Assembly: GCA_015057035.1 (NCBI GenBank)
Contig: SVFC01000004.1
Location: forward strand, 62,001-126,000
Source: Lachnospiraceae bacterium
GTDB lineage: Bacteria; Bacillota; Clostridia; Lachnospirales; Lachnospiraceae
Length of the DNA: 64,000 nt
Direction of reading: 5' to 3'
In this document: one piece after another, positions 19,667 to 27,414 of the stretch
Position numbering within the stretch: the stretch's first letter is position 1
How the letters are laid out: every line of letters begins with the position of its first letter
Notes under the pieces: generated by a model
The model's input: the letters and a program-made list of their open reading frames with translations, nothing else
What the model was told of the DNA's origin: nothing
Database searches by the model: none
Program-made: the position numbers and the translations under genes

Positions 19667-19757
19667 CATTTTCCTGCACATTTTTCTATGCATTTTTCCT
19701 ACACATTTTTCCTATACATTTTCCTGCACATTTTCCTATGCATTTTTCCTACATTCT
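19667..19757. repeat. 12-13-bp tandem repeat carrying Shine-Dalgarno plus ATG units upstream of apgM
   Basis: Eight imperfect units of about CATTTTTCCTRYR (plus strand) begin at 19667, 19679, 19691, 19704, 19717, 19729, 19741 and 19752, so the period is 11-13 bases. On the minus strand, which is the sense of the downstream gene, nearly every unit reads AGGAAAAATG, a ribosome site immediately followed by ATG, and several open short frames end after six to ten codons. The block ends about 25 bases before the apgM start. Confidence 0.9.
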
Positions 19758-19767
19758 TTCCGGTTTG

Positions 19768-20071
19768 CGGGTGTATATCCCTTTGCTTTTTCCTACACCC
19801 GTCTTTACTAAAATATATAAAATAAAATGCAGCCAAATCCCATCTCTCGGGTGTATGGCTGCGAGTTTTCACCTACACCCGCACTACCAAAAAATCCTTG
19901 GGTGTATTTCTATTTTTGCGCTCTTACACCCATTCTTCTATAATCTTCGGTGTAAAAAGCAATTTTTTTATGATTTTTGTGGTGTATAGATTATTTGGAT
20001 TCTATACACCCGACCTTAACATTATTACAAATATATTTGGGTGTAGGCCTCATACATGTCTTCTCATACCC
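19768..20071. repeat. Array 2 of 34-bp palindromes (YGGGTGTA-N18-TACACCCR)
   Basis: Four well-formed 34-bp elements at 19768-19801, 19848-19881, 19899-19932 and 19979-20012, and a degenerate one at about 20038-20071. The first two have perfect 8-base arms CGGGTGTA and TACACCCG; the fourth has its pairing extended to GGTGTATAG/CTATACACC. Starts are 80, 51, 80 and 59 bases apart, the reverse order of array 1. A GCAGCCA/TGGCTGC pair (19829-19835 and 19856-19862) offers an alternative fold around the second element. The 500-base gap 19648-20147 contains this array and two tandem-repeat blocks, and I see no gene in it. Confidence 0.92.
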
Positions 20072-20162
20072 GCAAGACGAATTGCACACAAGGCGAATCC
20101 TGTACAAGCCCATTCTACACAGGACAAAATCCTGTACCAAACGAATCCTACGCCAGACGAAT
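20067..20162. repeat. 16-bp tandem repeat crossing the hom stop codon
   Basis: Six exact-length 16-bp units at 20067, 20083, 20099, 20115, 20131 and 20147. On the minus strand the consensus is about ATTCGTCTGGTGTAGG. The first unit encodes the last codons of hom and its stop; the others are downstream, non-coding and more diverged. The last unit meets the right arm of the final palindrome of array 2. Confidence 0.9.
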
Positions 20163-21389
20163 TCTTCCTACCAATTCAATCTTAGCTACTGCATTTTCAA
20201 ATTCCGCCTCTGTCATGGAAGAAGTTGTAAATCCTATTTCACCAGGAACTACACCCTCGATGTATTCCACAATTCTGCAAGAGCCTTCCATAACTCCATG
20301 AGCATCATCCGTAGCCACGCCACCAAACACAGCCTCAATTGCAGCCTTATCCGAAGTTGTTCTTACGAAAAATCGGTTAGAGCTCTCTTTGTAATCCACC
20401 AGTTCAATCTCTTCCGAAGACCAAATGGTTGGTACATTTACGTGGGTATGTTTTGCCATATCTACAACGTCAGCCACTACTGCACTGGCAGTTGGAAGTT
20501 TGCCTGCTCCACTACCGTAAAACATCGCATCACCCAACATGTTTCCACGCACAAATACTGCGTTAAACACATCATTTACTCCACATAATGGATGCTCTTT
20601 TGAAAGCATAAATGGAGCAACCATACCACAAAAACTCTCTCCAACACGTTTGCTGGAAGCAAGAAGTTTGATGGAACTGTCCATTTTCTTTGCATATGCA
20701 AAATCAGCTTCTGTAATCTTGGTTATGCCCTCTGTATAAATCTCTTCGTAATTCACCTGTTTTCCGCAAACAAGAGACGACAAAATAGCAATCTTACGAC
20801 AAGGATCAAAGCCTTCTACATCTGCAGTTGGGTCTGCCTCTGCATAGCCTTTTGCCTGCGCATCCTTAAGCACTGAGTCGAAGCTTACGCCCTCATTTGC
20901 CATACGGGTTAACATATAGTTTGTGGTACCGTTTAAAATACCAGTGATTTCATCAATTCTATCTGCTGTTAAGCACTTGTTCAAAGCTCGTATGATTGGA
21001 ATTCCACCACCAACACTAGCTTCAAACATAAAGTTCAAATTCTTCTCCTGGGCAAGGGCAATCAATTCCGCACCCTTGGCAGCCACAAGATTTTTATTAG
21101 ATGTCGTTACATGTTTTCCTGCAAGAAGCATTGCCTTTACAAAAGTATATGCTGGCTCCACGCCGCCCATAGCTTCTACAACAATTTCTACTTCTTCGTC
21201 TTCTACAATTGTTTTGTAATCATGAACCACTTTGTCTTCGTATGGATCCCCTGGAAAATCCCTCAAATCCAGAATATACTTCACTTCAACGGATTTTCCC
21301 ACACGACTTGTAATCAGGTCTTTATTCACTTCTAATACTTCTACCACACCTGATCCAATGGTGCCGTATCCCATTACTGCAACTTTCAT
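20148..21389 (-). CDS. hom: Homoserine dehydrogenase
   Basis: A 413-residue enzyme reducing aspartate semialdehyde to homoserine, at the branch to threonine and methionine. The NAD(P) motif GYGTIGSGVVE is at residues 7-17, then the catalytic domain with TSNKNLVAAKG near residue 115, GILNGTTNYML near 150, the AEADPTADVEGFDP signature near 185 and a C-terminal ACT domain (about 340-410) expected to give threonine feedback. Its last residues RIRLA are encoded by the first unit of a 16-bp tandem repeat. The start is five bases from the stop of the ACT gene upstream, forming a two-gene operon. Confidence 0.97.
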   Translation of the reverse strand: MKVAVMGYGTIGSGVVEVLEVNKDLITSRVGKSVEVKYILDLRDFPGDPYEDKVVHDYKTIVEDEEVEIVVEAMGGVEPAYTFVKAMLLAGKHVTTSNKNLVAAKGAELIALAQEKNLNFMFEASVGGGIPIIRALNKCLTADRIDEITGILNGTTNYMLTRMANEGVSFDSVLKDAQAKGYAEADPTADVEGFDPCRKIAILSSLVCGKQVNYEEIYTEGITKITEADFAYAKKMDSSIKLLASSKRVGESFCGMVAPFMLSKEHPLCGVNDVFNAVFVRGNMLGDAMFYGSGAGKLPTASAVVADVVDMAKHTHVNVPTIWSSEEIELVDYKESSNRFFVRTTSDKAAIEAVFGGVATDDAHGVMEGSCRIVEYIEGVVPGEIGFTTSSMTEAEFENAVAKIELVGRIRLA

Positions 21390-21394
21390 GTAAC

Positions 21395-21838
21395 TTACTC
21401 CTTAGCGATAATTTTCACGTAATGTATACCATCTACTTTCTCAATGGTTGTCACGATATCATCCACGTCATTTGCTTTATTAAACACATCCACACTCAAT
21501 GTCAAAGAGGCAATTCCATTAATCGGAATACTCTGATGGATGGTTAAAATGTTGATTTTGAATGTTGCAATCGCTTGCAACACATTGGATAAAAGCCCTG
21601 GCTCATCATCTAGTTGAATTACCATTGTAATTGGCTTTCCTCTTTCATTATCATGAAATGGAAAAATATCATCCTTGTATTTATAAAAGGAACTACGACT
21701 AATCCCTACCTCCTCTGTTGCTTCCTGCACAGAAGGCGCTTTTCCCGAATCAAGCAGTCTCTTTGCTTCCACAACTTTTAACAATACTTCCGGAACGGCC
21801 TTTTCCTTTAGCACATAATAAATTGTTTTTTCTGGCAT
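21395..21838 (-). CDS. ACT-domain protein of the UPF0735/PheB type
   Basis: A longer frame exists, but the ATG at 21838 has an AAAGGAG site and gives the usual MPEKTIYYVL start, for 147 residues. The N-terminal part contains a helix-turn-helix-like GKAPSVQEATEEVGISRSSFYKYKD (written here in part: EEVGISRSSFYKYKD near residue 44), and an ACT domain runs from about residue 73 (PITMVIQLDDEPGLLSNVL) to the end. Such proteins are thought to sense an amino acid. Its position just upstream of hom suggests a role in threonine or homoserine control, by inference. Confidence 0.88.
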   Translation of the reverse strand: MPEKTIYYVLKEKAVPEVLLKVVEAKRLLDSGKAPSVQEATEEVGISRSSFYKYKDDIFPFHDNERGKPITMVIQLDDEPGLLSNVLQAIATFKINILTIHQSIPINGIASLTLSVDVFNKANDVDDIVTTIEKVDGIHYVKIIAKE

Positions 21839-21899
21839 TTCCTTTACTCCTTTGTTTGTCCCTCGCCGACAACTGTCTTTATGTGGAAGATAATAACAT

Positions 21900-21927
21900 A
21901 AAAGGGATTGCAAACGCAACCCCTTTT
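21900..21927 (-). terminator. Terminator after the SPFH gene
   Basis: AAAAGGGATTGC and GCAACCCCTTTT form a 12-base stem with one G-U-type mismatch and a four-base loop; the minus-strand sequence continues into a T-containing tract. It lies 32 bases past the SPFH gene stop and upstream of the ACT gene. Confidence 0.75.
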
Positions 21928-21958
21928 ATTAGTACTTTTACTTATATCTTTTATAACT

Positions 21959-23203
21959 TTATGCTCTAGGCTTTCCACATTCTGGACAGAACTTTCCTGT
22001 GTTCACGGAACCGCATTCGCAAGTCCATTCTGCTGTTACTACTGGCATGGCCTTTCCGCACTCTGGACAGAACTTTCCTGTGTTTACTGAACCACATTCA
22101 CATGTCCATCCTGCTGCCTGTGGTGCTGGATTAACTGGCGCCTGTGGCGTTACACCTGCTGCAACTCCTGCAACTGCCTGTGGTGCAACGTTAGGATTCT
22201 GCACACCTACACCTGCCTGTGCCATAGCCATATTGGTCTGGCTCATCTGATTTACCATATTTCCACCCATGTTCATTCCCATGCCCATGCCAAGGAAACC
22301 ATTCATTGCACCATTTGCATTAGAGCCTGCAGCTTCTAAGCCACGAGCCATATGTGCCTGTACATAGCCTTCACGAACAGTTGGGTCAGAAAGCATTGCA
22401 CCTTCGTTACGAAGATTGATAAGTTCCTGAGATTTTTCATCGTAAGAAACACTGGCAATACCAACTGCCTGGATTTCCATACCACGCATCTTGTTCCAGT
22501 CTTCATCCAGAATAGATGCCATGTATTTGCCCAGTTCAAGAGCCTTGCTAGTTACATGAGAGATACGTGTTCCATCAGCAGATAACTGGTTGATTGCCGC
22601 CTGTAACGCCTGAAGGAATTCAGAAACGTACTGTTCGTTGATTTCTGAGATTTCCACATAGTCTTTATTTCTAGGAATTGCTTCTGCGTAGAACTGTAAT
22701 GGGTTAGTAATCTTGATAGAATATGTACCATGTGCTCTTAAGAACAGTTCTGCGTTATAGAAGCTGTCAAAATAGTTGATTGGATTACGTGTTCCAAACT
22801 TGATGCCCTTGATTTCCTGAAGGTTGATATAGTAAACCTTCTGTTCTCTAGGATTTTCACCACCGAAACGAATACGGTTAAATGCATCCTTTAATGTATC
22901 TCCAAATTCACCATTCAAAAGAGATGGAGATGAAGAATTATCTACTTTGTAATAACCTGGTTCTGCAGTGTAATCTACAACCTTACCTCCATCAACCAGC
23001 AACATAAACTGATTGTCGTATACACGAATCATAGAACCGTTAGATACTACATTGTCTGTGCCTTTTGTGTTTTCACCTTTACGAACCTTAATACCACGCA
23101 CGAACACCGACTGATCGCCCATGTTGTCTGGTTCAATTACCTCCAGCCACTGATCTGGAAATGTGCCGCCAATTGCCTGGCCGATTGCTTTAATAATACC
23201 CAT
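21959..23203 (-). CDS. SPFH-domain protein with two C-terminal zinc ribbons (YdjI-like)
   Basis: A 414-residue protein whose first about 290 residues form an SPFH (stomatin/flotillin-like) domain with VRGIKVRKGENT and FRFGGENPREQK-type segments, then a Gly/Met/Ala/Pro-rich linker (about 290-360) and two near-identical zinc ribbons, each WTCECGSVNTGKFCPECGK, separated by about 15 residues. The DNA of the two ribbons is also closely similar, so the second arose by recent duplication. No signal or membrane helix is seen. It pairs with a TIM44-like zinc-ribbon gene 47 bases upstream. Function unknown; some relatives are induced by envelope stress. Confidence 0.85.
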   Translation of the reverse strand: MGIIKAIGQAIGGTFPDQWLEVIEPDNMGDQSVFVRGIKVRKGENTKGTDNVVSNGSMIRVYDNQFMLLVDGGKVVDYTAEPGYYKVDNSSSPSLLNGEFGDTLKDAFNRIRFGGENPREQKVYYINLQEIKGIKFGTRNPINYFDSFYNAELFLRAHGTYSIKITNPLQFYAEAIPRNKDYVEISEINEQYVSEFLQALQAAINQLSADGTRISHVTSKALELGKYMASILDEDWNKMRGMEIQAVGIASVSYDEKSQELINLRNEGAMLSDPTVREGYVQAHMARGLEAAGSNANGAMNGFLGMGMGMNMGGNMVNQMSQTNMAMAQAGVGVQNPNVAPQAVAGVAAGVTPQAPVNPAPQAAGWTCECGSVNTGKFCPECGKAMPVVTAEWTCECGSVNTGKFCPECGKPRA

Positions 23204-23250
23204 TTTTTCATCCTCCTATATATGTAAAAATGTTTACCTCTATTAATTTC

Positions 23251-24063
23251 CTAACTACGATTATAATCCACTTCATAGAATTTGTGAAGTGACCAAACCT
23301 TAACATTTACTGGAGTTATCCTTAAACCACAGTATTCGCAGAACTTATGACCAAGACTTTTTACCGGCGCACCACAGTTTGGACATGTGGTTCCCACGGC
23401 ATTATCTAAGGTGGTCAAATCAGAATCCTGAATATACACCAGTTCCATATTATACTTGGTCTGTGTCTTACGCTTCTTGTCACCATCCACCAGTTTTCCG
23501 TCTTGCATCTTGTAATGCAGATATCCCACAGCACTTTGAATGGTAATCACGCATTTCCCGTCTATTTTTTGATAGTTGGCGATTTCCGTCTGGTGAATCT
23601 CAATGTCAGAATAGGTTTCTCCCACGCCATTTAATCGATTACTCTCGATGATGTTGGTCACTTGCTTCTTCACATCCTCTGATGCCTCCACTAGACGCCC
23701 AGGATTATTTGCCGAGATAGCAAGAAATGCCGACGTCAGCATATTTTCTGCTTTATGCTTGAATTCTTCCCAGGAAAATTCCGGGAAATCACGCATAATC
23801 TGAGGCTCCATAATTCGCGTCATGGAAGACACAGACTTTGGCGTTTCTGCCAGCACGTCCGCCTGGCGATTCCAGCCATCCATCAGATTCGGAGTTCCAA
23901 AAAACGTCTGGGAAAACCTACGTATTTTGTTTGTAATATTTCTATATACCGTCATAACCGCAATGGCAACCCCTGCTATAGTGAGCAAAATAATCAACAG
24001 TTTGATTATCTCATAAGTACTCATTCCAAGGGCACCACCTGCAAGTTTATGAGAAAAAATCAT
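23251..24063 (-). CDS. TIM44-like domain protein with zinc ribbon, membrane anchored
   Basis: A 270-residue protein with one membrane helix at about residues 15-42 (EIIKLLIILLTIAGVAIAVM), a middle TIM44-like domain (about 80-215, with SSMTRIMEPQIMRDFPEFSW and a two-stranded ITIQSAVGYLHYKM region), and a C-terminal zinc ribbon CPNCGAPV...CEYCG. A GGGAGGA site precedes the ATG. It is likely cotranscribed with the SPFH gene; both carry zinc ribbons and probably work together at the membrane. The role is not known. Confidence 0.75.
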   Translation of the reverse strand: MIFSHKLAGGALGMSTYEIIKLLIILLTIAGVAIAVMTVYRNITNKIRRFSQTFFGTPNLMDGWNRQADVLAETPKSVSSMTRIMEPQIMRDFPEFSWEEFKHKAENMLTSAFLAISANNPGRLVEASEDVKKQVTNIIESNRLNGVGETYSDIEIHQTEIANYQKIDGKCVITIQSAVGYLHYKMQDGKLVDGDKKRKTQTKYNMELVYIQDSDLTTLDNAVGTTCPNCGAPVKSLGHKFCEYCGLRITPVNVKVWSLHKFYEVDYNRS

Positions 24064-24132
24064 ACGACTTCCTCCCTATTTCACTACATCTATCTCTCAC
24101 ATACAGGTGCAATCACATATATGTCAGCCATT

Positions 24133-25270
24133 TTAATCTTCGTCACTTACCATATTTTCTGGACATCCAAGGCTTAACCACTTCAAATATCCATTTATGA
24201 ACATATCGATATCTCCGTCCATTACGTTGTCTACGTTGCCGCTTTCCACGCCAGTTCTTCTATCCTTAACCATGGTATATGGCTGCATAACATAAGAACG
24301 AATCTGGTTACCCCAACCGATTTCTGTCACTTCTCCGCGGATGCCTGCTGCTTTTGCCATCTGCTCTTCCTGTTTCAACAGGTACAGTTTTGCCTTCAAC
24401 ATCTGCATCGCCTTATCCTTGTTTTGGAACTGGGAACGCTCATTCTGACACTGTACTACAATTCCCGATGGAAAGTGAGTAATTCGGATCGCAGATGAAG
24501 TCTTGTTAATATGCTGTCCACCCGCACCACTGGAGCGGTAGGTATCAATTCGAATATCCTCGTCCTTGATTTCGATATCAATATTGTCTTCGATATCTGG
24601 CATTACATCACAAGACACAAAAGAGGTCTGTCTCTTTCCTGCCGCATTAAAAGGTGAGATACGCACGAGACGATGCACACCTTTTTCGGACTTCAAATAT
24701 CCATAGGCATTTTCTCCATTCACTTCAAATGTAATGGATTTAATTCCTGCTTCTTCTCCATCCAGTGAGTCCAAAACAGTAAGAGAAAATCCCTTTTTAT
24801 CTGCCCATCTGGAGTACATACGGAACAACATAGATGCCCAGTCACAGGACTCGGTTCCACCAGCACCCGCATGAAGAGATACAATGGCATTATTTTTATC
24901 ATATTCTCCTGATAGCAGAGTCTTCATACGAATAGCCTCGTAAGTTGCCACGAAGTCATCTAGCATTTCCTGTATCTCCGGAATCAAAGAGGCATCGTTT
25001 TCTTCGTAACCCATTTCAATCATGGTTTCAATGTCTTCATAGCCACTTTCCAAACTCTTGTAAGTTGCCATGTCGTCCTTCATGCTCTTTAATTCCTGCA
25101 TTTTTTTCTGAGAAACAGATGGGTCATTCCAGAATTCTGGCGCCTCCATTTCTCTCTCTAATTCCTGAATCCTTTGACTTTTATTAACTAAGTCAAAGTG
25201 AATCCCTCACTTCCTGTAGTGGGCTCTTATATGTGTTTAACACACTTTTAAAGTTGTCGAGTTCGACCAC
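24133..25270 (-). CDS. prfB: Peptide chain release factor 2, with programmed +1 frameshift
   Basis: RF2 releases polypeptides at UGA and UAA. The gene starts at GTG 25270 (AGGTG site), reads 25 codons to CTT, meets an in-frame TGA at 25193-25195 in the context CTTTGAC, and continues in the +1 frame as GAC TTA GTT for 353 more codons (378 residues in all). The second part shows the RF2-specific codon-recognition tripeptide SPF (VRISPFNAAG) and the GGQ hydrolysis motif (SGAGGQHINKTS). The slippery CTT TGA C is the standard autoregulatory shift: low RF2 lets the ribosome slip. The gene is intact, not broken. Confidence 0.95.
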
Positions 25271-25328
25271 AGAATCACCTCTTTCTATATTAAAATCTTC
25301 AAATATTGATTTCAGATATTTGCATCAC

Positions 25329-25904
25329 TTACTGTTGTTTTCTGCAATTGGACTTACACACTTGTACAACACGCGGAATCCCCCACACTACCACCAGTGC
25401 CAAAAGGGCACCCGTAGCATCTACACACACGTCAAATCCATTGCCACTTCTATCTGGCACAAATAGCTGATGAATCTCATCTGTTGCTGCATAAATTACC
25501 GTAAAAATCCATGCGCTTACATATCTTGTATGGACTGGAAACCATGTGCGTATTTTTTCTTCCATTCGCTGTCCCAATCCCCAGTACACTAGCATTGCCA
25601 AAATCCCAAACTCCGTCATGTGGGCAAGCTTGCGAATTGGATAATCCCAAAGTTCTGCCATGTGAAGCACTTCTACTTCGCCCCATCCCTGAAAAAACAC
25701 CACATTCCAGATTTTCATAAACAGATGGCTAACACCACCGCTAATATCTCCCGATACATCCCCTGGCTGAGCAGACATATAGAAGATAAATATCATCCAG
25801 GCAAGGATTAACCCATACTTCAAAAAGGCGACTGCATTACCGTACTGCGCATGTGCGTGGCGCGTATCTTTTGTCTTTTCTATGTTTTTTCTATCTTTCA
25901 TCAT
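25329..25904 (-). CDS. VanZ-like family membrane protein
   Basis: A 191-residue integral membrane protein with four or five hydrophobic helices (about residues 28-46, 85-110, 125-142 and 158-180). It shows the VanZ-family signatures FYMSAQPGD near residue 42, RKLAHMTEFGILAML near 92 and TDEIHQLFVPDRSG near 141. VanZ gives low teicoplanin resistance in Tn1546; most chromosomal members have no known function. It lies 13 bases from the S41 protease gene, whose transcript probably includes it. Confidence 0.88.
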   Translation of the reverse strand: MMKDRKNIEKTKDTRHAHAQYGNAVAFLKYGLILAWMIFIFYMSAQPGDVSGDISGGVSHLFMKIWNVVFFQGWGEVEVLHMAELWDYPIRKLAHMTEFGILAMLVYWGLGQRMEEKIRTWFPVHTRYVSAWIFTVIYAATDEIHQLFVPDRSGNGFDVCVDATGALLALVVVWGIPRVVQVCKSNCRKQQ

Positions 25905-25917
25905 TCACTCTAAAATA

Positions 25918-27300
25918 CTACTCTGCAGCCATGAGTTTTTTCAGTTCTTCTAATCCTTTTAAGAACTGGCTGTCATACTGTTTATCGTAATCCTGATCCA
26001 GCGGACCGGAGTATTCATAATCCACTTCTACATCTGGAGCTACACCCACTCCATGAATATAGTTTCCGTTTGGAGTGTAGTATCTGGCTGTAGTGAGCTT
26101 GATTGCATCTCCATGAGAAAGTGGAATGATGTTCTGAACAATACCTTTTCCAAAAGTAGTTTTACCAACTAATGTTGCATAATTATAATCCTTCATAGCT
26201 CCAGCAAAAATCTCTGATGCACTGGCACTGTTTTCATCCACCAAAATAACAATTGGCATATCCAGGCAACGCTTGTCAGAACGATATTCCTGTCGATTGC
26301 CATATTTATCTTCAATATAAGTAAGCATTCCTTCAGGAAGCACATAATCTAACATGTTTACAACAGAAGACAACAGTCCCCCTGGATTAGCACGAACGTC
26401 AACAAGAATCCCTTTCATGCCTTCTTTTTTCAACTGAAGAATCATTTCCTCGAACTGTTCATCTGTGTTGGTCTGGAATTCCAGAATCTGAATGTATCCG
26501 ATTCCACCTTCTAACATCTCACCTTCGATGCTTGGAAGGATTACATTTCTACGTTCTGCAGTAATGTTCAATGTCTCACCTGTAGATTCACGGAAAATCA
26601 CCATATTTACTTTGGTGCCTTCTTCCCCACGAATGTGCTGAACCAACGCAGATACTTCCATACTTGTAGCATCAATACCTTCTACAGAAATCAGAATATC
26701 TCCGTCTCTTAGTCCTGCCTCTTCTGCTGGAGTTCCACGATACACCTTGGTAATCGTAACCTTCATGGTGTCAGGATCCTGCTGTAACCCCGCACCAATT
26801 CCATAATATTCTCCCGAGGTGGAAACCATCAGATCTTTGTACTCTTCCGCCGTATAATATACAGAATATGGATCATCCAATCCGCCAATCAATCCGTCAA
26901 ACAAAGCACCCTGTATGTCGCTCTTGTCGAAATCTTCATAATAATAGATTTTCATCCATTCATAGATTTCATTCAGTTTATCTACCGTGGCATCATCTAA
27001 GATTGGAGTGTTATCAATCTCATGGAATCCTGTTCCACCGATGATAAAATACTGCCCTGTCATTTTAAGAAGCTGCATTCCACCCGCCAGAAGCAGAAAT
27101 ACACATACCATACCTGTCAAAATACCAAAAGCAAATCTGTGTTTCTTCAGAAAGCCTTCTCTATTTTCGTGCATCTCTTTCCATGCTTCATTCTGTGGCT
27201 GACTTACGTAAGGATTCGCATATACGTTTTCCTGTTGCTCTTCGTGATTTAAGTCTTCTACGTTATTTACGTTGTTTTCATTATTCTCGTTGTAATTCAT
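25918..27300 (-). CDS. S41 carboxyl-terminal processing protease (CtpA-like)
   Basis: A 460-residue secreted protease anchored by one helix at about residues 55-77 (FAFGILTGMVCVFLLLAGG) after a long Asn/Glu-rich cytoplasmic N-terminus. A PDZ domain spans about 155-240 (GIGAGLQQDPDTMKVTITKV, GLRDGDILISVEG) and the catalytic domain follows, with the nucleophile in SASASEIFAGA near residue 360 and the lysine in KTTFGKGIVQ near 383. Such proteases trim envelope proteins. The gene is near ftsEX, suggesting an envelope or division role; no substrate is evident. Confidence 0.93.
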   Translation of the reverse strand: MNYNENNENNVNNVEDLNHEEQQENVYANPYVSQPQNEAWKEMHENREGFLKKHRFAFGILTGMVCVFLLLAGGMQLLKMTGQYFIIGGTGFHEIDNTPILDDATVDKLNEIYEWMKIYYYEDFDKSDIQGALFDGLIGGLDDPYSVYYTAEEYKDLMVSTSGEYYGIGAGLQQDPDTMKVTITKVYRGTPAEEAGLRDGDILISVEGIDATSMEVSALVQHIRGEEGTKVNMVIFRESTGETLNITAERRNVILPSIEGEMLEGGIGYIQILEFQTNTDEQFEEMILQLKKEGMKGILVDVRANPGGLLSSVVNMLDYVLPEGMLTYIEDKYGNRQEYRSDKRCLDMPIVILVDENSASASEIFAGAMKDYNYATLVGKTTFGKGIVQNIIPLSHGDAIKLTTARYYTPNGNYIHGVGVAPDVEVDYEYSGPLDQDYDKQYDSQFLKGLEELKKLMAAE

Positions 27301-27383
27301 TCTTAGTACCTACACTTTTTCATATATTATGTTTCCTGTGCTTAAAAAAAGCACAAATTTTCACATATAAGATATTATATGCA

Positions 27384-27412
27384 AAAAGAGACCTTTCTAC
27401 AAGGTCTCTTTT
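27384..27412 (-). terminator. Terminator after ftsX
   Basis: AAAAGAGACCTT and AAGGTCTCTTTT form a perfect 12-base stem with a five-base loop; the minus strand then reads a T-run. It lies three bases past the ftsX stop. Confidence 0.9.
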
Positions 27413-27414
27413 AA

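Noticed and set aside
16904..20071. CRISPR array
   Set aside because: Only 8-base arms are repeated, the interiors are not spacers of uniform origin, spacing between units varies from 17 to 48 bases, and no cas gene is near.
19977..20588. 203-codon plus-strand open frame across the repeats and hom
   Set aside because: It is antisense to most of the hom 3' part, begins in repeats, has no ribosome site and encodes no recognisable protein.
25149..25270. prfB as a truncated or broken gene
   Set aside because: The stop at 25193-25195 is the standard CTT TGA C frameshift site and the 5' frame matches RF2, so the gene is intact.
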